Positions 1 through 5,892 of a DNA stretch of 7,659 bases are shown in pieces. The notes under the pieces are model-generated. The model worked only from the letters and a program-made list of their open reading frames with translations, did no database searches and had not been told where the DNA came from. Made by a program: the position numbers and the translations under genes. Within the stretch, counting starts at the first letter, position 1. Each line of letters opens with the position of its first letter. This stretch comes from Oxalobacteraceae bacterium UBA5157 (GTDB lineage Bacteria > Pseudomonadota > Gammaproteobacteria > Burkholderiales > Burkholderiaceae_D), in NCBI GenBank assembly GCA_002415335.1, contig DHXL01000425.1, positions 1-7,659 on the forward strand, written 5' to 3'.

Positions 1-145
1 CAAGGGCTCTCGCTCGATCATGATTCGGCTATTCAAAAAGGGGGCGTTTGACGAAAGGAGAATTAAAGTACGTTAGTGCGCCTTGGAATTGGCATTTTCA
101 GCACTCGACGCTGTGCTCTTTGGTCAGGATAGCCAACACTGAGGC

Positions 146-391
146 GTGCCGACCCATGAGGACATCCAGCGACTGACGCAGCAGATCGAAGAACTGCGCA
201 CTGTGGTGGAAGTGTTGCCGGGCAGGGTGTCCGCGAAAAGGCAGCCAGTCACCGAGGCGGCCGCAGCTCAGGCAAAAAGACGAGCCGCAAAGCCCGCTGC
301 GAAAGAGCCTCTTAAAGCGGCCCCGAGCAGGCCGCCGGTGAAAGCTGCCGCTGGCTCAGCCGAGAAAAAAGCACCGGGATCGGCCGTGTGA
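146..391 (+). pseudogene. C-terminal tail of a PhaF/PhaI-type phasin (N-terminal domain missing)
   Basis: This 81-codon frame opens at a GTG just after an in-frame TGA (140-142). It begins Val-Pro-Thr-His-Glu-Asp-Ile-Gln-Arg-Leu, followed by a short heptad-like coiled coil (residues 1-25). The rest is a long Ala/Lys/Pro-rich basic tail (about 30-81). PHA granule-associated phasins of the PhaF/PhaI type end in the same way: a 'GVP(S/T)xxEV..L' segment, a short coiled coil, then an AAKP-type tail that binds DNA. The phasin domain that should precede it (about 100 residues) is absent; the 145 bases upstream carry stops in all three plus frames and no recognisable coding. There is no convincing ribosome-binding site before the GTG. 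I read it as a 5'-truncated phasin remnant. A free-standing small histone-like basic protein is the alternative. The protein may not be made. Confidence 0.5.
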
Positions 392-419
392 TCCGGGTTG
401 GCGGTGATCGTCGCTCACT

Positions 420-617
420 ATGAGCAAGAGGACTCATCTTCAAGCGTCCGACCTTCATGGGTTGCGGCGACTGGCGGTGGACGCAACCGAAGGATTGACC
501 GATCTGGTCGAGGCCATGCACCAGAGAATTCTCCACCCGGAAAGGGCGGACGAGCTGCCGATTCCGACATCGTCGCCTTCGACTTCGATGAGCGCGATGC
601 CGGCGTCAAGGAGATGA
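420..617 (+). pseudogene. N-terminal fragment of an alpha/beta-hydrolase (lipase-like)
   Basis: The frame starts at ATG 420. For about 40 codons it reads like the amino end of a proteobacterial lipase/esterase-type alpha/beta-hydrolase family: SDLHGLRRLAVDAT, then GLTDLVEAMHQRI (residues 10-37). This pre-catalytic segment normally precedes a full hydrolase domain with a Ser nucleophile. Here similarity stops near base 540. The remaining codons to the stop at 617 are an out-of-frame reading of the PEP-synthase fragment that follows, so the hydrolase domain is gone. The start lies 28 bases after the stop of the phasin-tail frame and has only a weak ribosome-binding site. The family assignment rests on remembered family sequence and a short match, so it is moderate. 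Confidence 0.5.
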
Positions 618-737
618 TCCGCCTGACCGTCGAAGGAGGGCGGCGCAACGGCCGCCATGTCGGCATCTGCGGCAAAGCCCCTTCCGACTATCCTGAAGCG
701 CGTGCGGGCGCGCATCGGCGCGCGCCACGTCGGCTAG
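557..737 (+). pseudogene. ppsA: C-terminal fragment of phosphoenolpyruvate synthase
   Basis: In frame 2 the bases from about 560 encode DSDIVAFDFDERDAGVKEMI, and then RNGRHVGICGKAPSDYPE. This matches the last domain of PEP synthase (PpsA, ATP + pyruvate + water to PEP + AMP + Pi), where '(F)DERD..VK.M' and 'G.ICGQ.PSD' are conserved near the PEP/pyruvate site. In intact PpsA this stretch follows 'SNDLTQLTLG(L/V)DRDS' and is followed by about 30-40 residues including 'GIDS(I/V)S(L/V)NPD'. Neither flank is present. Past the 'SDYPE' codons (ending 697) the frame loses similarity, and a shifted frame closes at TAG 735-737. The start of this fragment abuts the hydrolase fragment. The stop lies tail to tail with the minus-strand gene ending at 734. 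No more than about 50 of roughly 790 residues remain, so it is non-functional. Confidence 0.7.
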
Positions 738-1060
738 ACCATGCCCAAGATCCGGCCGATCTCGGCAATGAACGGGCTATCCTTCAATACTTCACCTTCG
801 ACCCTTGCCGCAGCATCTTGAAGTGCCGCACGGATATCATGCAGTCCTTCGGCAATCCACCCTTCCTTGGTTTTCGGTGACTTCAGTACGTTCTTGAGGG
901 TTTCGATTTCCTCTCTCAGATCCTGCAGCTTGGGGATATCGTCGGGCGCGTTCGCCAATTCCTGCTCCAGGTCGGCGACCAGACGGTTGATCCGCTCCAG
1001 GTCGAATCCTTGATGAGGCGTTGCGGAAGACGAAGGGTTTTTCTCTGTTGGTGAAGTCAT
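734..1060 (-). CDS. small acidic coiled-coil protein of unknown function
   Basis: A 108-residue protein with no catalytic motif that I recognise. Residues 1-17 are a Ser/Thr/Pro-rich, probably disordered start. About 19-60 form a charged amphipathic helix rich in Leu/Glu (INRLVADLEQELANAPDDIP, then DLREEIETLKNVL), consistent with a coiled coil. About 65-108 form a second helical part ending with the hydrophobic IAEIGRILGMV. There is no signal peptide or membrane span. It is the last gene of the CBS-PpnP unit, 51 bases after the ppnP stop, and has an AGGA ribosome-binding site upstream of its ATG. Architecture and size recall DUF4404-like small proteins, but this is only a resemblance. A structural, regulatory or partner role in the stress unit is possible; no function can be assigned. 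Confidence 0.75.
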   Translation of the reverse strand: MTSPTEKNPSSSATPHQGFDLERINRLVADLEQELANAPDDIPKLQDLREEIETLKNVLKSPKTKEGWIAEGLHDIRAALQDAAARVEGEVLKDSPFIAEIGRILGMV

Positions 1061-1078
1061 GGGTAATCCTGTCTGTGT

Positions 1079-1097
1079 GTCCGAAGGGCAATCGGAC
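1079..1097 (-). other. intergenic hairpin between ppnP and the downstream small gene
   Basis: GTCCGA (1079-1084) and TCGGAC (1092-1097) form a perfect 6-bp stem with a 7-base loop in the 51-base spacer between the ppnP stop and the next start. No T-run follows on the minus strand, so it is not a classical intrinsic terminator. It could protect or process the mRNA, or weaken expression of the last gene. Confidence 0.3.
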
Positions 1098-1111
1098 GTT
1101 GCATCGTCGAA

Positions 1112-1432
1112 TCAATTGCTGACGAAATGACAGACATAGTGTACCGGCTCCAGTGCTTCAAGGTCGAAGCGGGACGCGCCTGGCACATGAAAGCGCTGGC
1201 CTCCCTCATAGTTCTTCCAGGCGTCTTCTTCACCGACGCGCACGCGGCACTTCCCGTCGACGATTTCCATGATCTCCGGTGAGTCGGTGGAGAAGGTGAC
1301 TGACGATGGAAGGATGACGCCAACCGTCTTCCTCGTTCCATCCGGGAAAAGAACGGTGTGCGACATGCACTTTCCGTCAAAATAGAGATTGGCTTTCTTG
1401 ACGATGGAAACATGGTCGAATTGCGTACTCAT
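1112..1432 (-). CDS. ppnP: pyrimidine/purine nucleoside phosphorylase PpnP (YaiE family)
   Basis: A 106-residue single-domain cupin of the PpnP/YaiE (formerly DUF1255) family. These cytoplasmic enzymes phosphorolyse a broad range of purine and pyrimidine nucleosides to free base plus ribose-1-phosphate. Recognisable features in order are ANLYFDGKCMSHTVLF (13-28, E. coli has 'NEYFSGKVKS'), KTVGVILP (35-42), FSTDSPEIMEIVDG (47-60, compare 'FSTAEPEEMTVISG'), W-x-x-YEGG-x-x-F-x-VPG (about 72-85), FDLE (89-92) and YVCHF (99-103). Length is about ten residues above the E. coli protein owing to a short amino-terminal extension. The start is well supported by AGGAGA eight bases upstream of the ATG. 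It sits 43 bases behind the CBS gene and 51 before the coiled-coil gene on the same strand. Ribose-1-phosphate production links it to the PRPP-type genes nearby (inference). Confidence 0.93.
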   Translation of the reverse strand: MSTQFDHVSIVKKANLYFDGKCMSHTVLFPDGTRKTVGVILPSSVTFSTDSPEIMEIVDGKCRVRVGEEDAWKNYEGGQRFHVPGASRFDLEALEPVHYVCHFVSN

Positions 1433-1475
1433 CTGACTTTCTCCTGCGCTTGGACAAGCGCTCGATCGGTTCGAA

Positions 1476-1937
1476 TCAGCCGACTACCCGCGCTTCGCGC
1501 CTGCTTTCGCTTTCGATTGCCTGCACCACCCCACGCAGCTGTTCGGCAACGATTTCCAGCAGGTCGTCCAATGTCACGATGCCGATCAATACGCCTTCGG
1601 CGGTAGTGACCGGGACACGGCGCACACCGTGGCGGCGCATCAGGCTCAGTATCTCGTTCAGCGAGTCTTCAGTACGTGCGGTAACGAGATCTTGACTCAT
1701 CACGTCTGCGACCCGCATGGTCTGCGCGTTGAAATCGCGCGCCACGACGGCAATCGCAATGTCGCGGTCCGTCAACATGCCGACAACCACGCGTCCGTTC
1801 CCGGTTTCTTCGATGACGACGAGGCTGCCGACATGTTGCTCGCGCATCAGCCGGGCCGCTTCGCTTACGCTCATGTTCCTGTGCGCGAAAACTACCGTGC
1901 GATTGCAGATTTCGCCGATGTCCATCTTCTCTCTCAT
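1476..1937 (-). CDS. twin CBS-domain protein
   Basis: A 153-residue stand-alone Bateman module. CBS domain 1 spans about residues 8-66 and includes SVSEAARLMREQHVGSLVVI and GMLTDRDIAIAVV. CBS domain 2 spans about 77-136 and includes DSLNEILSLMRRHGVRRVPV and GIVTLDDLLEIVAEQL. Such pairs bind adenine nucleotides (AMP, ATP, SAM, NADH), and the GhxT(D)xD motifs that normally contact ribose/phosphate are present as LTDRD and VTLDD. No enzymatic domain is attached, so it probably acts as an energy or redox sensor through a partner. Start choice: an in-frame ATG at 1949 exists, but GGAGGGA (complement of 1941-1947) lies four bases before the ATG at 1937, so I use 1937. It is the first gene of the unit with ppnP and the coiled-coil gene, and the FNR-like site at 2001-2014 lies about 70 bases upstream. 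Confidence 0.92.
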   Translation of the reverse strand: MREKMDIGEICNRTVVFAHRNMSVSEAARLMREQHVGSLVVIEETGNGRVVVGMLTDRDIAIAVVARDFNAQTMRVADVMSQDLVTARTEDSLNEILSLMRRHGVRRVPVTTAEGVLIGIVTLDDLLEIVAEQLRGVVQAIESESRREARVVG

Positions 1938-2000
1938 GCTTCCCTCCATGCATCGGGACCTGGATATTTTTCCAGTGTGCGCCCGGCGCAGCGGCGCAGA

Positions 2001-2014
2001 TTGAGATTAATCAA
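2001..2014 (-). promoter_or_regulatory. candidate FNR/Anr-type operator upstream of the CBS-ppnP unit
   Basis: TTGAGATTAATCAA fits the FNR/Anr family consensus TTGAT-N4-ATCAA with one mismatch and has the full TTGA-N6-TCAA symmetry. It lies in the 156-base gap between the CBS start and the DHH stop. A weak -10 candidate on the minus strand (CACACT, complement of 1974-1979) would put the start near 1967 and the palindrome centre at about -41. That is where FNR activates class II promoters. Oxygen control of the CBS-ppnP unit is inferred. Confidence 0.55.
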
Positions 2015-2070
2015 ATTGACGGCATACTTTTATTGATTTGCCAGACGCGGATCGAATGGCTTTCTAACGC

Positions 2071-2087
2071 GCCGGCGGGAACCGGCC
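2071..2087. terminator. weak GC hairpin behind the DHH gene
   Basis: The stretch around 2071-2087 reads GCCGG, a six-base loop, CCGGC: a 5-bp stem just beyond the DHH stop at 2094. There is no U-run on the minus strand, so intrinsic termination is doubtful. It may simply be a 3' end structure. Confidence 0.2.
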
Positions 2088-2093
2088 TGCACG

Positions 2094-3056
2094 CTAATTC
2101 GTGCGAAAAGCTTGCTCAAACGCCTGCACGAATGCGCTCAGCCGTTCCGGCGCAAGATGGTTGATCCCGGCCGCCGCCGCGCGTCCGCCGCCGCTCGGAA
2201 ACAGCCGGCACAGCCGGTCCGCGCCGCATAGGGTCGCGAGCGGCGCACGCACGCTGGCGGTGTAGCCGCCGTGTGCATTGGGCGTGAGTACCGCGTGCGC
2301 CTGTTCGGGGTAAAGGTTCGCGAGGGAATTACCGTATTCGCCGCGCACCCGGCGGCTCCATGCCGCGTCAGGAAGGATGGCGATTCTCCCTTCGGCGAGC
2401 GGCGCCCGCGGTCGAATCCGGCCTGCCATTTCCAGGTCGTGGTCGCGCGCGTCGCGGATTGTCTGGAAGAGCGGTTCTTCGCGGATAAAGCTGAAAGGAT
2501 CGGCATGCCGATGCAGGATGCGATAGAGAATGGCCGGGTGGACGATGAGATCGGCCTCGCTGTCGCCATAGTCGTTGTAGTTCAGACATTCGCCTAGCTG
2601 CTGCAACGCGGTGAGCTGTCCCGGCTCAAGCGCCAGAGATTGCGCCAGCTTCTCTGCGGCGCGTGCAAGGTTATCGCCAAAAGCCGCCACGATCGCCCAC
2701 ACACGATGCACGCCGCCAAGATGACGATCGACAAGCATTCCTGTGCAAACGTTCGGTGCGGTATCGATGAATGCATGCAATCTTGCGTGTTGCGGAACTT
2801 GCCCAGAGCCGTGATGATCAAAGTAGGTGACGGACACGCCGCGCTCCAGCAACGCGAGAAGCGCAGCGCGGTTCACATCGAGCGAAACATCCAGAGCCGT
2901 GATCGCATCACCGGCGACAGCCGGCACGCGACCAAGCAATGCGATGTCGCGCTTGACACCGGTGATGAGGGTGGCGCCGAGCGGTGTGGCAAGACGCAAC
3001 TGGTGCAATGCGCACAGGCCGTCCGCGTCGCCGTTGAAGACATCAAAATGGGTCAT
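2094..3056 (-). CDS. DHH/DHHA1-family phosphoesterase
   Basis: A 320-residue cytoplasmic protein with the full set of DHH-superfamily metal motifs: motif I FNGDADGLCA (7-16; Asp10 and Asp12), motif II ALDVS (54-58; Asp56), motif III FDHHGSG (79-85), and motif IV AFGDN (125-129). A DHHA1-like domain at the end carries GGGRAAAAGINHL (289-301), the usual substrate-binding glycine motif. Members hydrolyse phosphodiester or phosphoanhydride bonds in short oligonucleotides (nanoRNase), pAp, c-di-AMP or polyphosphate. The sequence does not reveal which. The frame stays open upstream to 3251, but that part overlaps the divergent gene and reads as a shadow; the family-typical start is the ATG at 3056, although no strong ribosome-binding site precedes it. 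It is divergent from the PRPP-synthetase gene, 50 bases apart, and lies upstream of the CBS unit on the same strand but separated by its own promoter region. Confidence 0.92.
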   Translation of the reverse strand: MTHFDVFNGDADGLCALHQLRLATPLGATLITGVKRDIALLGRVPAVAGDAITALDVSLDVNRAALLALLERGVSVTYFDHHGSGQVPQHARLHAFIDTAPNVCTGMLVDRHLGGVHRVWAIVAAFGDNLARAAEKLAQSLALEPGQLTALQQLGECLNYNDYGDSEADLIVHPAILYRILHRHADPFSFIREEPLFQTIRDARDHDLEMAGRIRPRAPLAEGRIAILPDAAWSRRVRGEYGNSLANLYPEQAHAVLTPNAHGGYTASVRAPLATLCGADRLCRLFPSGGGRAAAAGINHLAPERLSAFVQAFEQAFRTN

Positions 3057-3106
3057 CGAATAACCAGCAAGAAAACCAGCGACCGGGAAAATGACTTCTT
3101 CTGCCC

Positions 3107-4093
3107 ATGATGGACGACGATCTGAAACTCTTTGTGTTGAACAGCAGCCGGGCCTTCGGCGAACAGGTGGCGCAGCGCCTCGATATTGCACCCGCTGCGC
3201 ACGAGGAACGCGAATTCGAGGATGGCGAGCATAAGGCGCGGCCCCTGACAAGCGTTCGCGGCAAGGATGTGTTCGTCATCCAGTCGCTGTACGCCGATCG
3301 GCAGCAGAGCGGCAACGACAAGCTGTGTCGGTTGCTTTTTTTTATCGGCGCGCTGAAAGACGCCGCCGCCGCGCGTGTCACGGCGATTGCTCCGTACCTG
3401 GCCTATGCGCGCAAGGACCGCAAGACGAAGCCGCGCGATCCGGTCACCACACGCTATGTGGCGGCTCTGTTTGAGGCAGTGGGCACCGATTCCGTCGTGA
3501 CGCTGGATGTACATAATCTGGCTGCGTATCAGAACGCTTTTCGCTGCGGCACCGAGCATCTGGAAGCCAACAAGCTGTTCGTAAAGTATTTCGTCCCCTT
3601 GCTGAAAGACGGCGAGGCCGTGGTGGTGTCGCCCGATGCAGGCGGGATCAAGCGTGCAGAGCGCTTCAGGCAACTGCTGGGTGACGCGCTGGGCAAACCG
3701 GTCGGTGCGGCCTTTGCGGAAAAATACCGCAGCGGCGGGGTCGTCAGCGGCGACATGCTGGTCGGTGACGTGAAGGGGAAAATCGCGATCATCATCGACG
3801 ACCTGATCAGCACCGGGACCACGCTGGCCCGCACCGCGCGTGCGTGCCGCGAACTGGGCGCGACCAGCGTATTCGCGGCGGCAACGCATGGCCTGTTCAT
3901 GGGCGACGCGAATGTCATCCTGGCCGAGCGCGCGCTGGAACGCATCGTCATTACCGACACGGTGGCGCCGTTCAGGCTGGAAGCGAGCGCAGTGAAGGAG
4001 AAAGTCGCGGTGTTGAGCACGGCGGCATTGGTGGCCGATGCAATCGATCGCCTCCATACCGGCGGCTCGGTGACAGAATTGGCGGATTCGTGA
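3107..4093 (+). CDS. ribose-phosphate pyrophosphokinase paralogue (PRPP synthetase family)
   Basis: A 328-residue PRPP synthetase homologue (ribose-5-phosphate + ATP to PRPP + AMP). Visible motifs: FEDGE (37-41, canonical FSDGE), the ATP-binding ARKDRKTKPRDPVT (101-114, canonical ARQDRR), metal-binding DVH (134-136, canonical DLH), VVSPDAGGIKRAERF (173-187), the catalytic-loop region AEKYR (204-208, canonical KRR) and the ribose-5-phosphate/PRPP loop IIDDLISTGTT (229-239, canonical DDMIDTGGT). The catalytic elements are therefore retained, but several positions differ from housekeeping Prs, so it is probably an accessory paralogue, as found in some proteobacteria near nucleotide-degradation genes. 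A second ATG follows at once (3110); neither has a clear ribosome-binding site. It is divergent from the DHH gene and ends 7 bases from the convergent kinase-like gene. Activity is expected but not proven. Confidence 0.9.
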   Translation: MMDDDLKLFVLNSSRAFGEQVAQRLDIAPAAHEEREFEDGEHKARPLTSVRGKDVFVIQSLYADRQQSGNDKLCRLLFFIGALKDAAAARVTAIAPYLAYARKDRKTKPRDPVTTRYVAALFEAVGTDSVVTLDVHNLAAYQNAFRCGTEHLEANKLFVKYFVPLLKDGEAVVVSPDAGGIKRAERFRQLLGDALGKPVGAAFAEKYRSGGVVSGDMLVGDVKGKIAIIIDDLISTGTTLARTARACRELGATSVFAAATHGLFMGDANVILAERALERIVITDTVAPFRLEASAVKEKVAVLSTAALVADAIDRLHTGGSVTELADS

Positions 4094-4100
4094 TGCGAAC

Positions 4101-5132
4101 TCATTGGCAATACAGCGCATGCCTCTCGGCCAATTGCAGGTATTCCCTGGCGCGGTCTGGCCACTGCGGCGAATAGCGGAATTTTTCTTCGTTCAGATGC
4201 TGGATGGCGATGGTGGCGCGCAGGCTGGCGCGGTAGCTCTGATAGAAGTGGATGAGCGCCGCATCCGGACTGTCGCCCGAAATCCTGGCGTAGGCGCGCA
4301 ACAGGAAGGCTCCCAGGGCGGCGGCGCCCAGCCGTTCGCATTCCAGCGCGAGAAAAGCAAGTTCATCGATCGTATCGGTGATCCTCAACTCGCGTGAGAA
4401 TTCGAGGCAGTCGATGATCGCGAGTGTCGGCTGAAGACAGATGTGTTCCGGCCGCAGGTCGCCATGCCCTTCCACGATTCTTCCAGACCGGGCCCGGTGG
4501 TCCAGCAGGCCAGCCATTTTTTGCAGACATACGCGCTGGCCAAGGCAAATTCCGCTTATCTGCAGGGCCGGAAGTTGATAGGCGGGCCGGCTTAACTCTT
4601 CCAGATAACGATCGATCTGGTGCAGCAATTTGCTGCGGTAGGCGGCGGCGTCGGTCAGTGCAGGGGGACAGGAACGGTAGAACCCGGCGAGCCGTTCCGC
4701 GACACGGGAGATATCCGCTTCTGTTGCCGTTCCATGCTGGATCGCATAGTCGAGCATATGCTGGGTCGGCAGCCGCCGCATCTTCACCAGCCAATCGATG
4801 GCCGGGCCGGCCCCGTCCAATTGCAGGTGGCCCGGCGAATCGAGCGTGAGCGCCACGATGCCGAGGTAGACGTCGGGGGCAAGGCGCCGGTTCAGCCTTA
4901 CCTCTTCCTCGCAGTAGTAACGCCGGTCCGTGATGCTGCTGAAGTTGAGCAGATCCCGGCACACCGGCTTCTTCAGCTTATACGCATGGCCATCGGTCAG
5001 GAAGACCCAGGACATATGGGTCTCGATCGCCTCCACGCGATACACGCGTTCCGGAAAACTGGTCGGCTGCCGCAGAAATGCCACCTTGGACTCAAGCGTC
5101 ACGTCAGCAACGGGTGGCAACGTCGATGTCAT
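4101..5132 (-). CDS. aminoglycoside-phosphotransferase-fold kinase-like protein (COG2187), APH domain only
   Basis: A 343-residue protein matching the APH-like half of COG2187 proteins. Near the start are VFLTDGHAYKLKKPV (43-57; candidate ATP-binding Lys) and the family signature FSSITDRRYYCEEEVRLNRR (64-83), then LAPDVYLGIV. The kinase catalytic loop is HGDLRPEHICL (223-233; Asp225), followed by IIDCLEF (239-245; Asp241, the DFG-like metal ligand). The last 90 residues are helical. Many relatives are about 500 residues long, with a C-terminal P-loop kinase domain (COG0645). Here the protein ends at 343 without a Walker A motif. The substrate is unknown and drug resistance should not be assumed. 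It is third in the minus-strand unit, 78 bases after the phosphoribosyltransferase, and its stop lies 7 bases from the convergent PRPP-synthetase stop. The first Met is taken as the start; a GGAG 13 bases upstream is poorly spaced. Confidence 0.87.
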   Translation of the reverse strand: MTSTLPPVADVTLESKVAFLRQPTSFPERVYRVEAIETHMSWVFLTDGHAYKLKKPVCRDLLNFSSITDRRYYCEEEVRLNRRLAPDVYLGIVALTLDSPGHLQLDGAGPAIDWLVKMRRLPTQHMLDYAIQHGTATEADISRVAERLAGFYRSCPPALTDAAAYRSKLLHQIDRYLEELSRPAYQLPALQISGICLGQRVCLQKMAGLLDHRARSGRIVEGHGDLRPEHICLQPTLAIIDCLEFSRELRITDTIDELAFLALECERLGAAALGAFLLRAYARISGDSPDAALIHFYQSYRASLRATIAIQHLNEEKFRYSPQWPDRAREYLQLAERHALYCQ

Positions 5133-5210
5133 GATTTCAAGCTTGCTCCATGACGGGCATATTCTGATCGGGAATCTGACGGGCAGACGAAGCGTGAATC
5201 GATTTGCCGC
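5133..5210 (-). other. 78-base spacer within the usp unit, with a 9-bp direct repeat
   Basis: The gap between the phosphoribosyltransferase stop and the APH-fold gene start has no ORF, terminator or FNR-like box. TGACGGGCA occurs twice (5151-5159 and 5177-5185), 26 bases apart start to start. The repeat is too short to interpret. Read-through transcription seems likely. Confidence 0.3.
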
Positions 5211-5879
5211 TCAAGGCGGGATGCCGGGTTGTGCGCCTTTGCGATACCGGGACAGGATTCCGATGACCTCGTCATCATCGACCTGCGGGAAGGACCGATA
5301 GAAGTTTCCGACCGCCCCGAAGTAGGCAGGCGTAGAGAGGCACACGATCTTGTCGGCCAGCGGCCGGATCTGTTCGATGCTGTCCGGCGCCGCCACGGGG
5401 ACCGCGCACACCAGTTCAGCCGGCTTCCTGGCGCGGGTGGCATGCAATGCGGCAATCATGGTCGCGCCGGTCGCCAGGCCGTCATCGACGACAATGCTGA
5501 TCCGACCGTTGGCATCGATCGGCGGCTTGAATGGCGTGTACTGCGCGCGGCGCTTCCTGAGCACCTGCAGTTGCCGCGATTTTTCCTGCTGCAGATAGCT
5601 GCCGCTTGCACCGCACTCGAGTGCATACGGAGCAATGTAAGCCCAGCCGGTCTCGTCAATTGCGCCGACTGCGAGTTCCGGGTTGAACGGTGCGCTGAGT
5701 TTGTGCACCAATACGATATCGAGCTCTCCGTCCAGCGAATCGGCGATGACTTTTCCCATCGGCACTGCGCCCCGTGGAATCGCCAGTATCAATGGATTGC
5801 GTCCCTTGTATTCACGCAAGGAATGAGCCAGCATTTCCGCTGCTTCGGCCCGGTTCTCAAAGGTCTCTGGAATATTCAC
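5211..5879 (-). CDS. predicted phosphoribosyltransferase (COG1926)
   Basis: A 222-residue type I phosphoribosyltransferase-fold protein. The amino part has NPLILAIPRGAVPMGKVIAD (28-47), with PRGAVPMG typical of COG1926. In the middle are DIVLVHKLSAPFNPELAVGAI (54-74) and a basic helix (QQEKSRQLQVLRKRRAQY, 97-114). The diagnostic PRPP-binding loop is IVVDDGLATGATM (129-141: two Asp followed by the ATGAT phosphate loop). The acceptor substrate of the family is unknown; relatives often sit beside dienelactone-hydrolase or stress genes. The start codon is GTG, 13 bases after the usp stop, with no strong ribosome-binding site, so translational coupling to usp is likely. PRPP made by the nearby Prs paralogue is the obvious donor (inference). 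Confidence 0.9.
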   Translation of the reverse strand: MNIPETFENRAEAAEMLAHSLREYKGRNPLILAIPRGAVPMGKVIADSLDGELDIVLVHKLSAPFNPELAVGAIDETGWAYIAPYALECGASGSYLQQEKSRQLQVLRKRRAQYTPFKPPIDANGRISIVVDDGLATGATMIAALHATRARKPAELVCAVPVAAPDSIEQIRPLADKIVCLSTPAYFGAVGNFYRSFPQVDDDEVIGILSRYRKGAQPGIPP

Positions 5880-5892
5880 GATAGTGAGGATT

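Noticed and set aside
1..145. Gene start or phasin domain before the phasin tail (SD-like AAAGGAG at 54-60)
   Set aside because: No start codon follows at a usable distance, all three plus frames have stops, and no phasin-like residues are seen.
398..880. 160-codon plus-strand frame as one gene
   Set aside because: Only the part from about 560 to 697 resembles a protein (PpsA). The start is an arbitrary TTG, and the end runs antisense through the small coiled-coil gene.
3057..3251. 65-codon upstream extension of the DHH gene
   Set aside because: It would overlap the divergent gene, is Arg/Pro-rich, and DHH-family proteins start close to the FNGDADG motif.
3053..4120. Long minus-strand ORF (355 codons) opposite the PRPP-synthetase gene
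   Set aside because: It is the antisense reading of a well-supported prs-family gene, is His/Arg/Gln-rich without motifs, and arises from the GC-biased codon use on the plus strand.
4101..5132. Aminoglycoside resistance gene
   Set aside because: The fold is shared, but the sequence matches the COG2187 family, whose members are not known resistance enzymes, and the context is stress/nucleotide metabolism.
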